Assembly: GCA_945910395.1 (NCBI GenBank)
Contig: CAMDYX010000025.1
Location: 1 to 32,893, forward strand
Direction: 5' to 3'
DNA length: 32,893 nt
DNA from: an uncultured Agathobacter sp.
Lineage (GTDB): Bacteria; Bacillota; Clostridia; Lachnospirales; Lachnospiraceae
Positions 1-9,533 of the stretch are shown piece by piece. Numbering within the stretch: position 1 is the stretch's first letter; the number at the start of each line of letters is the position of its first letter. A program made the translations under genes and the position numbers. Below the pieces are notes generated by a model. It was not told the DNA's origin. It saw only the letters and a list, made by a program, of their open reading frames with translations, and searched no databases.

Positions 1-152
1 TTTCACTTATATGTAACTCCATGATTTCTATCTTTACTTGTTATTCGAAACTATTGGAGCAAAAATACAGAATCAACTTGCGCACAAAAGAGTATAAAAA
101 ATTCTAAGTTTTCTATATCTATTCCTCATCTTCTTGCACCTTTTGGACCTGA
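1..152. other. Intergenic stretch downstream of polC
   Basis: These 152 bases follow the polC stop codon and run to the window edge. I see no stem-loop followed by a T tract, so no polC terminator can be called. A minus-strand ATG at 20-22 opens a frame that stays open to the edge for only seven codons and has no clear Shine-Dalgarno sequence. In many Clostridia polC is followed by rimP-nusA, so this may be the leader of such an operon, but nothing here proves it. Confidence 0.4.
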
Positions 153-3100
153 TTATGCTCCGAAATCGAATAGTGATAACTGGTTTGATTCCGGGATATC
201 TCCAAGCAGCCCAAGGTCTCCCATCAGATCTGTAACGGTTTTAGAGACCTTTGTACGTTCCCTGAAATCATCCTTGGAAAGGAACGGCCCATCCTTTGCC
301 GCTTCCGCAATTGCTACTGCGGCGTTATCTCCTAGTCCGTCAATACTGTTAAAGGAAGGCATCAGCTTACCATCGATAATCTGAAACCGGTGTGGCTGCG
401 CAGAATAGATATCAATGGGCATAAAATCAAATCCTCTTGCATACATTTCCTGCACAATTCGCATATCCTTAAGGGTATCCTGCTCCTTGTTGGAAAGCTC
501 ATCCTTGCGCTTCTTGTAGTCTGCAAGATATACTTCCAGCCGCTCCCTGCCCTGACACATCAGTTCATAGGAAAAGCCTGTGGCACGGATGGAAAAATAT
601 GCCGCATAATATGCCAATGGATAGAAAACCTTACAATATGCGATACGCCATGCCATCATAACATAGGCTGCGGCATGGGCCTTCGGGAACATGTATTTGA
701 TTTTTTCGCAGGACCAGATATACCAATCCGGAACTCCGTGATCAATCATATCCTGCTTCCATTCCGGCCATTTATCGCATTTTCCCTTTGCAACGGTACC
801 CTTTCGTACGGCCTCCATGATTTTAAAGGATTCTTCCGAATCCAACCCCATACTGATGAGATAAATCATAATATCATCTCGTGTACAGATACAGGTGGAA
901 ATTGTTGCGGTCTTTTCCTGAATCAAGGTCTGCGCGTTACCAAGCCATACGTCTGTTCCATGGGAAAGCCCTGCGATTCGAATCAGATCAGAAAATTCCT
1001 TGGGTTCTGTGTCAATTAACATGCCCATAGCAAAGTCTGTTCCAAACTCTGGAATACCTAAAGCTCCAAGCTGGCAGCCTCCGATGTCATCCGGCGTAAT
1101 TCCAAGAGCCGAGGTATTCTGGAACAAAGACATAACCGCCTTGTCATCCAGAGGAATGCTTGTAGGATCAATACCTGTAAGATCCTGCAGCATTCGTATC
1201 ATGGTAGGATCATCGTGCCCCAGGATATCAAGCTTCAGCAGATTATGGTCAATGGAATGATAGTCAAAATGAGTGGTGGTAATGTCAACCGTCATATCAT
1301 TGGCAGGACGCTGAACCGGAGTGAAGGTATCAATCTCTTCTCCCACCGGAAGAACAACAATACCACCGGGATGCTGTCCGGTGGTTCTGTGGACTCCTAC
1401 ACATCCGGAGGCAATTCGTTCAATCTCACAACTTCTCTTATGAACGCCACGCTCCTCGTAATAATTTTTCACATATCCATATGCCGTTTTATCTGCAAGG
1501 GTACCAATGGTTCCCGCCTTGTAGGTCTGTCCTTCGCCAAAGATAACCTCCGTATATTTATGGGCCTTACTTTGATATTCTCCCGAAAAATTCAGGTCAA
1601 TATCCGGTTCCTTGTTTCCTTTAAAACCAAGGAAGGTCTCGAAAGGAATATCAAATCCTTCTTTGGAAAGCGGTCTTCCGCAAACCGGACAAACCGCATC
1701 CGGCATATCGCATCCCCCTCGTCCGGAATAGGATTTTACCAGCTCGGAGTCAAAATCACTGTATTTGCAATTTGTGCACAGATAATGTGCATGGAGCGGA
1801 TTTACCTCCGTAATACCGGCCATGGTTGCCGCAAATGAGCTTCCAACCGATCCACGGGAACCAACCAGATAGCCATCCTCATTGGACTTCCACACCAGCT
1901 TTTGGGCAATGATGTACATAACGGCATAGCCATTACCAATAATGGAATTTAACTCGCGATCCAGTCGTTCCTGAACAATCGGAGGCAGGTTTTCCCCATA
2001 CATTTTGTGAGCCTTATTGTAGCAGATATCTCGAAGCATCTGATCGGAATTCTCGATGACCGGCGGACATTTGTCCGGGCGCACCGGCGAGATGCGTTCA
2101 CACATTTTTGCAATCTTGTTTGTATTTGTGATGACCACCTCCTCCGCTTTTGCAGAGCCAAGATACTCAAATTCCTTTAGCATCTCCTCCGTCGTGCGAA
2201 GATAAAGAGGTGCCTGATCATCTGCGTCATCAAAGCCTTTTCCTGCCATGATGATTCTTCGGTACACCTCGTCCTCCGGGTCAAGGAAATGGACATCGCA
2301 GGTGGCAACCACCAGCTTGTTAAATTCTTCTCCCAGCTTTACGATTTTCTTATTGATATTGATTAAATCCTCTTCCGTTGTTACCGGGCTGTCATCATCC
2401 CGAAGCATGAAGGCATTGTTCCCCAGAGGCTGAATTTCCAGATAATCATAGAATTCCACCAGACGGCTGATTTCTTCCTCGCTTCGCCCATTTACAATAG
2501 CACGATACAATTCCCCGGCCTCACAGGCTGAACCGATCAGCAACCCATCATGATATTTTAAAAACTCACTCTTTGGTATACGGGGTCTTCGATTGTAATA
2601 CTTAATATGAGACAGGGAAATCAGATGATACAGGTTCGTTCTTCCCTGATCGCAGGTGGCAAGAATAATTGCATGGTAGGTTGGAAGCTTTTTAATATTG
2701 TCTGCCGAGGAGGCTGCAAGAGCATTGACCGCATCTAAGGTTTCCGCGCCTCTGTCCTTTAGCATCTGCACAAATTTCACAAAAATTTCTGCGGTACATC
2801 CGGCATCGTCTACCGCTCTATGATGATTTTCCAGTGAAACTCCAACTGCCTTTGCAACGGTATCAAGCTTATAACGATTCAGGTTCGTAAGCAGGATTCG
2901 TGCCAGTGCAACGGTATCCACGTAGGTAAAATCATGTGCAATTCCAAGGGTGTCACAGTTATTCATGATAAAACTCATGTCAAAATCCGCATTGTGTGCA
3001 ACCATCACACAGTCCCTGCAAAATTCCATAAACTGCGGAAGAACCACATCAATGGTTGGTGCATCTACAACCATGTCATCACTTATTGAGGTTAATTCTT

Positions 3101-4670
3101 CAATTCGAAAAGGAATCGGAACCTGTGGATTTACAAAGGTGGAAAATTTATCTGTTATTTTCCCATTTTCCACCTTTACGGCACCAATCTCTATAATTTT
3201 ATTTACATTCGGACTGAATCCTGTGGTTTCAATATCGAAAACCACATATTTATCATCAATGGACTGATTTTTGCTGTTTGTTACAATATCCTTAAGGTCA
3301 TCTACCAGATAGGCTTCCACCCCATAGATCACCTTAAAATCACTTTTTTCCACGGTATGATTCGCATCCGGGAACGCCTGCACATCTCCGTGGTCTGTGA
3401 TGGCAATGGCCGGATGTCCCCATTCCATTGCCCTGCTTACGATATCCTTTACGTCGGATACTCCATCCATGTCGCTCATTTTTGTATGGCAGTGCAGCTC
3501 CACTCGTTTCTCCGGGCTGTTGTCCATCCGTTTTTCCACGAAATTGGATATCTTTTTGATTCCCACGATGGAGCCGATGGTCAGATCTCCATCAAACTTA
3601 TCTACATTGGCCATACCCCGGATTTTAAGGAATGCCCCCGGTTTGATGTCTTTTAGGATATCCTTTAAATCCTCATTCTTTGCAAAAATTTTGATTACCA
3701 TGGAATCCGTAAAATCCGTCACGGCAAAAATTACAATGGTTCTTTCATTACGGATTTCTCTGGTATCTAAGGATAAAACCTTTCCTCGGATGGTAACCTC
3801 GCCGATAGGTCCGTCAATCTTTACAATATCTAAGATTTCCTCATCCTCGAAATCTTTTCCGTACACCACATCCGGGTTGGAGGATTTCTTTGTGGAATCA
3901 TCAAATCTACGGCGGAATTCGCCTTTTTTCTCGAATTTCGGTTTTAAATTTGCAGGATTTCCTTCAGACTTTAGTACTTTTGCATTATTTTTTTCTACAC
4001 CATTTGTAGTTTTGGCTGCATCCTGCTGTACATGATCTTGTGGTTTTTCTTCACCGGATGGTACACCATCCTCCTCGTTTGCGCGCCCGATTTTTGTTCG
4101 CTCAATGATGTTTTGCACCTCAAGTTGAATTTGCTTCTCAGCGTTCTTACGATATTTGCTCTCTTTGGCCGGAACATACTCCATTTTTATCCTAAGATCC
4201 AGACCACACCGCTCACAGAAGACCTTCTCTAAATACTCTTCCAGTTCCGTAGATCTTGTTTTTGCAATAAAGGTTTCCTCTAACGTAAGCTTCATGTCTG
4301 TGGGAGATTCAAATTCCACCTGAGCAGTTCGAAACAGATTGTATACCAGAACACTGTAAGCGTTCAGTTCTTCATAGATACTCTCTTTATACATCTCCAT
4401 CAGATGCTCTGCTGTATACTGCTCGGATAAGGAAAATTTTTCTATAATATGTATCAAGATTCCCTTTTGCGGAAAAATCTGTTCTTTAATGATTTCTTCC
4501 AGCTTCCAGATCTGATTTTTGGGAATAAGTCTTTTTGCAAGCAAATAAATGCGAATATGACTTTTGTCATGATTCGCACTTACTTTTGTTACTTCAGTTG
4601 TCTCCATCAGATGTGCTAGCTCCCCCTCCAGCTTCAGAGTCGGAAACACATCAGAAAACGGTTTATTCAT
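153..4670 (-). CDS. polC: DNA polymerase III alpha subunit, PolC type
   Basis: Replicative DNA polymerase of low-GC Gram-positives, carrying both polymerase and 3'-5' proofreading activities. In order, the 1505 residues show an N-terminal domain, a charged low-complexity linker at about 195-270, an OB fold at about 280-370, a PHP domain starting with ELHCHTKMSD (H393, H395), and a DnaQ-like exonuclease inserted in the PHP domain with FDIETTG (D479, E481) and HHRAVDDA (about 616-623). The polymerase core follows, with GSRGSVGSS near 937, a Cys4 zinc site (C965, C968, C994, C997) and the catalytic PDIDLNFSG (D1023, D1025). The exonuclease insertion separates PolC from DnaE. Length is normal for the family. 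The ATG lies 2 nt after the ispG stop, with a GGAG 9 nt upstream inside ispG, so it is probably co-translated with ispG. Confidence 0.98.
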   Translation of the reverse strand: MNKPFSDVFPTLKLEGELAHLMETTEVTKVSANHDKSHIRIYLLAKRLIPKNQIWKLEEIIKEQIFPQKGILIHIIEKFSLSEQYTAEHLMEMYKESIYEELNAYSVLVYNLFRTAQVEFESPTDMKLTLEETFIAKTRSTELEEYLEKVFCERCGLDLRIKMEYVPAKESKYRKNAEKQIQLEVQNIIERTKIGRANEEDGVPSGEEKPQDHVQQDAAKTTNGVEKNNAKVLKSEGNPANLKPKFEKKGEFRRRFDDSTKKSSNPDVVYGKDFEDEEILDIVKIDGPIGEVTIRGKVLSLDTREIRNERTIVIFAVTDFTDSMVIKIFAKNEDLKDILKDIKPGAFLKIRGMANVDKFDGDLTIGSIVGIKKISNFVEKRMDNSPEKRVELHCHTKMSDMDGVSDVKDIVSRAMEWGHPAIAITDHGDVQAFPDANHTVEKSDFKVIYGVEAYLVDDLKDIVTNSKNQSIDDKYVVFDIETTGFSPNVNKIIEIGAVKVENGKITDKFSTFVNPQVPIPFRIEELTSISDDMVVDAPTIDVVLPQFMEFCRDCVMVAHNADFDMSFIMNNCDTLGIAHDFTYVDTVALARILLTNLNRYKLDTVAKAVGVSLENHHRAVDDAGCTAEIFVKFVQMLKDRGAETLDAVNALAASSADNIKKLPTYHAIILATCDQGRTNLYHLISLSHIKYYNRRPRIPKSEFLKYHDGLLIGSACEAGELYRAIVNGRSEEEISRLVEFYDYLEIQPLGNNAFMLRDDDSPVTTEEDLININKKIVKLGEEFNKLVVATCDVHFLDPEDEVYRRIIMAGKGFDDADDQAPLYLRTTEEMLKEFEYLGSAKAEEVVITNTNKIAKMCERISPVRPDKCPPVIENSDQMLRDICYNKAHKMYGENLPPIVQERLDRELNSIIGNGYAVMYIIAQKLVWKSNEDGYLVGSRGSVGSSFAATMAGITEVNPLHAHYLCTNCKYSDFDSELVKSYSGRGGCDMPDAVCPVCGRPLSKEGFDIPFETFLGFKGNKEPDIDLNFSGEYQSKAHKYTEVIFGEGQTYKAGTIGTLADKTAYGYVKNYYEERGVHKRSCEIERIASGCVGVHRTTGQHPGGIVVLPVGEEIDTFTPVQRPANDMTVDITTTHFDYHSIDHNLLKLDILGHDDPTMIRMLQDLTGIDPTSIPLDDKAVMSLFQNTSALGITPDDIGGCQLGALGIPEFGTDFAMGMLIDTEPKEFSDLIRIAGLSHGTDVWLGNAQTLIQEKTATISTCICTRDDIMIYLISMGLDSEESFKIMEAVRKGTVAKGKCDKWPEWKQDMIDHGVPDWYIWSCEKIKYMFPKAHAAAYVMMAWRIAYCKVFYPLAYYAAYFSIRATGFSYELMCQGRERLEVYLADYKKRKDELSNKEQDTLKDMRIVQEMYARGFDFMPIDIYSAQPHRFQIIDGKLMPSFNSIDGLGDNAAVAIAEAAKDGPFLSKDDFRERTKVSKTVTDLMGDLGLLGDIPESNQLSLFDFGA

Positions 4671-4672
4671 TC

Positions 4673-5734
4673 TTACTCACTCCAGTGATCTAATTCATAC
4701 TTTAATGCAGAAAGTAATTCTTCTTCCGGTACTTTCTTGTATACTTCTCCGTGCTTGATAATCAGCCCTTCTCCTATTCCACCGGCAACTCCCAGGTCCG
4801 CTTCCTTCGCCTCTCCCGGTCCGTTTACCACACATCCCATTACCGCGACCTTGATATCAAGCGGGTACTGTTCAACCAGATTTTCCACCTGGTTTGCCAG
4901 TTCAATCAGATTAATCTGTGTTCTTCCGCAGGTTGGACAGGAAACGACTTCAATTCCCCCCTGTTTCAGTCCAAGGGTGCGAAGAATGAGCTTTGCTGAC
5001 TTAATTTCTTCCAAAGGATCTCCGGTTAAGGATACACGTATCGTATCTCCGATTCCCTGTCCCAAAATAAGGCCAAGACCGATAGAGGATTTAATATTTC
5101 CACGGATGATGGTTCCTGCTTCTGTGATTCCAACATGAAGCGGATGATTCGTCTGCTTGGCAATTAACTCATGGGCCTTTACACACATGAGGACATCCGA
5201 GGACTTGATACTGATTACCAGATTATCGTACCCCATGTCTTCAATGATCTTTACCTTATCAAGGGCGCTCTCTACGATTCCCTCCGCCGTGACTCCATGG
5301 TATTTTTCCACAAGGTTCTTCTCCAAAGATCCGCTGTTTACTCCCACACGAATCGGAATATTGCGCTCCTTTGCAACCTCAACAACCGCCCTGACCCTCT
5401 CTGTACTTCCGATATTTCCCGGGTTAATCCGGATTTTATCCGCACCCTGTTCCATGGCAGCGATTGCCAGACGATAATCAAAATGAATATCTGCAACAAG
5501 GGGAATGGAAATCTGTTTCTTGATTTCGGAAAGTGCCATAGCAGCCTCCATGGTAGGAACCGCACAACGAATGATATCACATCCGCAGGCAGCCAATCGG
5601 TTGATCTGATCTACCGTTGCTTTCACATTTTCCGTTTTTGTATTTGTCATGGACTGGATAAGGATTGGATTTCCTCCACCAATCACGCGATCTCCAATTT
5701 GAACTGTTTTTGTAACCTTACGAGTCATATTCAT
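4673..5734 (-). CDS. ispG: 4-hydroxy-3-methylbut-2-en-1-yl diphosphate synthase (flavodoxin/ferredoxin)
   Basis: Iron-sulfur enzyme of the MEP isoprenoid pathway that converts methylerythritol cyclodiphosphate to HMBPP. The N-terminal TIM-barrel domain begins with IGGGNPILIQSMTNT. The C-terminal domain carries the [4Fe-4S] ligands C268, C271 (SCPTCGRT), C303 and E310 (MGCVVNGPGEA), numbered from the upstream ATG at 5740. A strong AGGAGG lies only 3 nt before that ATG but 9 nt before the ATG at 5734, so I place the start at 5734; an ATG at 5728 is also possible. The gene follows rseP by about 18 nt and is almost joined to polC. Together with dxr it puts two MEP-pathway genes in this operon. 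Bacillus has proS at this position. Confidence 0.97.
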   Translation of the reverse strand: MNMTRKVTKTVQIGDRVIGGGNPILIQSMTNTKTENVKATVDQINRLAACGCDIIRCAVPTMEAAMALSEIKKQISIPLVADIHFDYRLAIAAMEQGADKIRINPGNIGSTERVRAVVEVAKERNIPIRVGVNSGSLEKNLVEKYHGVTAEGIVESALDKVKIIEDMGYDNLVISIKSSDVLMCVKAHELIAKQTNHPLHVGITEAGTIIRGNIKSSIGLGLILGQGIGDTIRVSLTGDPLEEIKSAKLILRTLGLKQGGIEVVSCPTCGRTQINLIELANQVENLVEQYPLDIKVAVMGCVVNGPGEAKEADLGVAGGIGEGLIIKHGEVYKKVPEEELLSALKYELDHWSE

Positions 5735-5752
5735 ACCCATTTTCCTCCTAAG

Positions 5753-6790
5753 TTAGATAAACAATTTTCGAATATCATTAAACATGACAAGAACCATCAG
5801 GCCCATCAGAAGCACAATTCCGATCAGATTCACATAGCCTTCCTTTTCCGGGTCCACACGTCTGCCACGGATGACTTCAACAATCAGAAAAACAAGTCTT
5901 CCACCATCCAAAGCAGGAAGCGGAAGGAGGTTCATGACACCGAGATTCGCAGATAAAAGTACTGCAAAATAGAGCATATTTAGAAAAGCATAAAAATATC
6001 CATCATTGGTAACAGATTCTTCATACACATCACCCATCACGGAAACAATTCCAACCGGTCCGCTTAAATCATTTACCGAGGCCCCGCCTGTAAAAAGCAT
6101 CTTTAAGCTTTGCAAGGTTGTATATATGAAATATCGAACCTCATAACATGCATTTATGGCACTATCAAGAACATTCCCCTTCGTATATTCTGAATTCCCG
6201 ATTAAACCATACAGATATCTGCCGGTCTCCTCATCGTATTTTGGAGTCAGAGTTACCGTATATATTTCTCCATCCCGTAAATAGGTAATATCCACCGGTT
6301 CTCCAACGTGGAACATAGAGTAAGCACTCACCTCTTTGTAAAAATGTACCTTAAAATGATTCATTTTTACAATGGTATCTCCTTCCGCAAGGCCTGCTTC
6401 CTCTGCGGCATACCCCGGAATCACTCCGCTGATGGTAGGCTTATCATATCCGATGCTGCAGATAATAATAAAAGCAAAAATGAATGCCATAATAAAGTTA
6501 AAAAACGGTCCTGCAAAAACGACACTGATTCTTGCCCAGACGGACTTATTTGGAAAAGCTCTCGGATTATCGGAGGCTTCATCCTCCCCTTCCATCACAC
6601 AGGCCCCTCCGAAAGGCAGAAGCTTGATGGAATATTTCGTTTCCCCCTTCGTAAAGCCTACAAGAGTGGGTCCAAACCCAAGACAAAATTCGTTTACCTG
6701 TATTCCGTTTGCTTTTGCAAGAAGAAAATGTCCTAATTCATGAAACAAAATAATAATACTAAAAATAAGAATTGCAATTATAATTTTCAA
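5753..6790 (-). CDS. rseP: Site-2 intramembrane zinc metalloprotease RseP/RasP family
   Basis: Membrane protease that cleaves transmembrane substrates within the bilayer, such as anti-sigma factors and signal-peptide remnants. The 345-residue protein has the HELGH zinc motif in the first transmembrane helix (H17, E18, H21), one PDZ domain at about 118-185, and the third zinc-ligand motif LPLPALDGGRL near 289-299 in a late membrane helix. One PDZ domain is typical of Gram-positive members; E. coli RseP has two. The start is a TTG placed 1 nt after the dxr stop, with an AGGTGG 4 nt upstream inside the dxr end, so translation is probably coupled. The first residues after this TTG already form the expected hydrophobic helix. 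Confidence 0.96.
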   Translation of the reverse strand: MKIIIAILIFSIIILFHELGHFLLAKANGIQVNEFCLGFGPTLVGFTKGETKYSIKLLPFGGACVMEGEDEASDNPRAFPNKSVWARISVVFAGPFFNFIMAFIFAFIIICSIGYDKPTISGVIPGYAAEEAGLAEGDTIVKMNHFKVHFYKEVSAYSMFHVGEPVDITYLRDGEIYTVTLTPKYDEETGRYLYGLIGNSEYTKGNVLDSAINACYEVRYFIYTTLQSLKMLFTGGASVNDLSGPVGIVSVMGDVYEESVTNDGYFYAFLNMLYFAVLLSANLGVMNLLPLPALDGGRLVFLIVEVIRGRRVDPEKEGYVNLIGIVLLMGLMVLVMFNDIRKLFI

Positions 6791-6791
6791 A

Positions 6792-7934
6792 TTACCACCT
6801 GCTATCTATAAATTCATATACTTCCTGTTCGGTACTAATAATTTCATCCACGTTTGGATTGGATATAAATGCTGCATGCTCCATGGATGCTGCAATAATA
6901 TCTGTAATTTCCAGATAGTTAATCTTTTTATTCAGAAACAGCGCAACCGCCCGTTCATTTGCCGCATTAAATGCGGTAGGTATATTTCCACCTTTTTTCA
7001 TAGCCTCATAGGCTAAAGCAAGACCACAAAAGGTTTCCAGATCCGGCTCTTCAAAAGTCAAATTTTTTATTTCAAATAAATTTAACCTTTTCCCGGAAAG
7101 ACTTCTTCTGTTTGGATAGTATAAGGCATACTGAATCGGAAGCCTCATGTCCGGTGTTCCAAGCTGTGCAATTACGGCACCATCCTCAAATTCTACTGCA
7201 GAATGAATGACACTCTGGGGGTGAACAACCACCTGAATCTGCTCTAATTCCACACCAAACAGCCACTTTGCCTCCATAACCTCAAGCCCTTTATTGACAA
7301 GGGTGGAGGAATCAATGGTAATCTTTCTTCCCATGCTCCAGTTCGGATGCTTTAATGCATCCTCCACCTGAATATATTGAAGATCCTCCAGCTTCTTTCC
7401 CCGGAACGGTCCGCCGGAGGCCGTAAGAAGGATCTTTGCTATTTTATTATGACGTTCCCCGTTTAATGCCTGAAAGATTGCACTATGCTCGCTGTCTACC
7501 GGCAGAATAGGAACGTTCTTTTCTTTCGCAAGCGGCATAATGATATGGCCTGCTGTCACAAGTGTTTCTTTATTTGCAAGGGCAATGGTCTTTCCCTTTT
7601 CAATTGCAGCTATCGTCGGACGAATGCCAAGCATTCCTACAATTGCAGTAACGAGGATTTCCATCTCATCCATAGTGGCAATTTCAAGAAGTCCATCCAT
7701 TCCATAGGACACAGAAACCTCCAAATCCCGAATATTGCTTTTCAGGGAAAGCGCATCCTTTTCCTCCCATACGGCAACCTTCTTCGGATGGAATTTACGA
7801 ATCTGTTCTTCCAATAGCCGGATATTTCCGCCACATGCCAATCCGACAACCTCTATATCTTTATGTTCGAAGACAACATCAAGTGTCTGGGTTCCGATGG
7901 AACCGGTAGAACCAAGAATCGCTATCTTTTTCAT
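6792..7934 (-). CDS. dxr: 1-deoxy-D-xylulose 5-phosphate reductoisomerase
   Basis: Converts DXP to methylerythritol 4-phosphate using NADPH, the first committed step of the MEP pathway. From the ATG at 7934 the protein has 380 residues, with the NADPH-binding GSTGSIG at 8-14, the metal-binding PVDSEHS (D147, S148, E149), the flexible loop GGPFRGK near 174-180, HPNWSMGRKITIDSS at 196-210 and NKGLEVMEA (N214, K215, E218). An ATG two codons upstream (7940) directly abuts the GGAG ribosome binding site, which leaves 6 nt before 7934, so the downstream ATG is the better start. It sits between cdsA (9-nt gap) and rseP (1-nt gap). Confidence 0.97.
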   Translation of the reverse strand: MKKIAILGSTGSIGTQTLDVVFEHKDIEVVGLACGGNIRLLEEQIRKFHPKKVAVWEEKDALSLKSNIRDLEVSVSYGMDGLLEIATMDEMEILVTAIVGMLGIRPTIAAIEKGKTIALANKETLVTAGHIIMPLAKEKNVPILPVDSEHSAIFQALNGERHNKIAKILLTASGGPFRGKKLEDLQYIQVEDALKHPNWSMGRKITIDSSTLVNKGLEVMEAKWLFGVELEQIQVVVHPQSVIHSAVEFEDGAVIAQLGTPDMRLPIQYALYYPNRRSLSGKRLNLFEIKNLTFEEPDLETFCGLALAYEAMKKGGNIPTAFNAANERAVALFLNKKINYLEITDIIAASMEHAAFISNPNVDEIISTEQEVYEFIDSRW

Positions 7935-7943
7935 AAGCATCTC

Positions 7944-8747
7944 CTATCCTAAAATAAAATATGCCAAATAATATACAATCGGAGCAGTGATTATCATACT
8001 GTCAAAACGATCTAAGATTCCCCCATGCCCCGGAATTAAATGTCCATAATCCTTAATATCATAATTTCGCTTAATCGCACTTGCCGTCAGATCTCCCACC
8101 ATGGAAATTAAGCCTCCTACTGCAGAAATTGCGGCAAGCAGCCATATTTCCATGGTATTTATTCCCATCTGTCCACGGAATATGAAAGCATATAATGCAG
8201 TAAGAAGGGCAGCTCCTACCACCCCGCCTACGGCTCCCTCGATGGATTTTTTCGGGGACAGCTTTGGTGTCATCTTATGCTTTCCAATCAGCATTCCTAC
8301 ACAATAGGCACAGGTATCACATCCCCAGGAGCATAAAAATACTAAAAAGGTTAAGTACAATCCATTATTCAGAAGTCTGATCTGATAGGTATAGGAAAGC
8401 ATTCCCGCAACATAAAACAACCCGAAAAATACCGTCATCAGCTGTTTTGCATCATATTTTGGATAAGCAAACACATATACAAACATCAGTAAAATCATGA
8501 ATCCAAATACAAGGATTAATATATCCGGAAGGAATGCAAATCTCAAATCAAGAAAATAAATGATAGCAGCAAGATATCCCACCAAGCCAAGCAGGGATTT
8601 TTCTACTCCAAGTACACGGTATAATTCGAACATACCAATGAGCGAGACACACCCAACGACTGTAAGCAGAACATCTCCTCCTAAAACAACACTCAGAATC
8701 GTAAGAATTACCAGAATAATTCCGCTTAAAAGTCTTGTCTTAAACAT
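7944..8747 (-). CDS. cdsA: Phosphatidate cytidylyltransferase (CDP-diglyceride synthase)
   Basis: Integral membrane enzyme that makes CDP-diacylglycerol from phosphatidic acid and CTP, the branch point for phosphatidylglycerol and cardiolipin. The 267 residues are mostly hydrophobic helices. The family signature lies near the C-terminus: SAIKRNYDIKDYG followed by LIPGHGGILDRFDS, which carries the conserved KR, KD, PGHGG and DR-DS elements. An AGGAGG 9 nt upstream supports the ATG at 8747. It follows uppS by 4 nt and precedes dxr, the usual uppS-cdsA-dxr order. Confidence 0.97.
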   Translation of the reverse strand: MFKTRLLSGIILVILTILSVVLGGDVLLTVVGCVSLIGMFELYRVLGVEKSLLGLVGYLAAIIYFLDLRFAFLPDILILVFGFMILLMFVYVFAYPKYDAKQLMTVFFGLFYVAGMLSYTYQIRLLNNGLYLTFLVFLCSWGCDTCAYCVGMLIGKHKMTPKLSPKKSIEGAVGGVVGAALLTALYAFIFRGQMGINTMEIWLLAAISAVGGLISMVGDLTASAIKRNYDIKDYGHLIPGHGGILDRFDSMIITAPIVYYLAYFILG

Positions 8748-8751
8748 CCTA

Positions 8752-9468
8752 CTATTCCTCCTCTTTTTCTTTTACCCCGCCGAATCTGCGATCCCGTTTA
8801 TTATACGCTTCGATGGCTAATTCCAATTCTTTTTTATGGAAATCCGGCCATGGAACATCGGTAAAATAGAATTCGCTGTATGCCAATTGCCACAACAGAT
8901 AATTGGACAGCCGCTGTTCTCCGCTTGTGCGGATCAAAAGATCCGGATCCGGAATATCCCATGTATCCAGACGTTTTGTAATTTCTGCTTCATTTACATC
9001 ATCAACACTTACTTTTCCATCCAACACATCCTTTGACAGCTTCTTTACCGCCCTTACAATCTCATCTCTGCTTCCATAATTGATTGCAATGGTAAGATTG
9101 AGTCCCGGATTACTTGCGGATGCTTCCTCCAGTTTTCGAATGCTGTTCTGAAACTTCTCATCAAGTCTTGAAATATCTCCGATAATACGAACACGCATAT
9201 GATTTTTTTCAGCAGTCTTAATACAGTTCTTCAGATAGCTTTCCAAAAGCTTCATCAGAGCTTCTACTTCCGACTGTGGCCTATTCCAGTTTTCGGTAGA
9301 AAAGGCATAAAGGGTCAGATATTTAATACCAAGCTCATCCGCTGCACGACAAACGGTCTCGACGTTTTTTGCACCGACGGTATGACCGTAATTTCTTGGC
9401 ATTCCTTTGCTTTTCGCCCATCTTCCGTTTCCATCTAATATAATTGCAACATGTTGTGGAATTTTCAT
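8752..9468 (-). CDS. uppS: Isoprenyl transferase (undecaprenyl diphosphate synthase)
   Basis: Cis-prenyltransferase that extends farnesyl diphosphate with isopentenyl diphosphate to undecaprenyl diphosphate, the lipid carrier for peptidoglycan and other wall polymers. The 238 residues start with HVAIILDGNGRWAK, where D12-G-N-G-R holds the catalytic Asp and phosphate-binding Arg, and continue with NYGSRDEI, the substrate-binding RTSGEQRLSNYLLWQ, and SEFYFTDVPWPDF near the end. An AGGAGA about 6 nt upstream supports the ATG at 9468. It is the first gene after the hairpin that follows frr, and it may also be read from a promoter overlapping that hairpin. Confidence 0.97.
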   Translation of the reverse strand: MKIPQHVAIILDGNGRWAKSKGMPRNYGHTVGAKNVETVCRAADELGIKYLTLYAFSTENWNRPQSEVEALMKLLESYLKNCIKTAEKNHMRVRIIGDISRLDEKFQNSIRKLEEASASNPGLNLTIAINYGSRDEIVRAVKKLSKDVLDGKVSVDDVNEAEITKRLDTWDIPDPDLLIRTSGEQRLSNYLLWQLAYSEFYFTDVPWPDFHKKELELAIEAYNKRDRRFGGVKEKEEE

Positions 9469-9477
9469 CTAATCTCT

Positions 9478-9506
9478 CCTATATGGTAAAAATGAGGACA
9501 TGTCAA
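9478..9506 (-). promoter_or_regulatory. Candidate uppS promoter overlapping the frr hairpin
   Basis: The minus strand reads TTGACA (complement of 9501-9506), 17 nt, then TATAGG (complement of 9478-9483). The -35 is perfect and the -10 matches TATAAT at four positions. The -35 covers the loop edge and part of the downstream arm of the frr hairpin. The -10 runs into the uppS Shine-Dalgarno sequence, so a transcript starting about 7 nt later would be leaderless or nearly so. It may be chance. Confidence 0.35.
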
Positions 9507-9530
9507 GCTGCCATGTCCTCTCCTTTTTAC
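9486..9530 (-). terminator. Rho-independent-like hairpin after frr
   Basis: A perfect 9-bp inverted repeat, GAGGACATG at 9494-9502 and CATGTCCTC at 9512-9520, encloses a 9-nt loop. On the minus strand it is followed by ATTTTTA, and on the plus strand by TCCTTTTTA, so either strand could use it. It lies just after the frr stop codon and should separate rpsB-side transcription from the lipid-precursor genes at least partly. Confidence 0.75.
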
Positions 9531-9533
9531 TTA

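Noticed and set aside
1..60. Start of a next gene at the minus-strand ATG at 20-22
   Set aside because: Only seven codons are visible, there is no ribosome binding site and no recognisable N-terminus such as RimP.
3397..4035. Long plus-strand open frame (about 212 codons) opposite polC
   Set aside because: It lies wholly antisense to a well-supported polymerase gene, has no family motif and is Ser/Phe-rich as expected for the complement of polC codons. The same reasoning removes the other plus-strand frames, for example 5171-5956 and 1215-1838.
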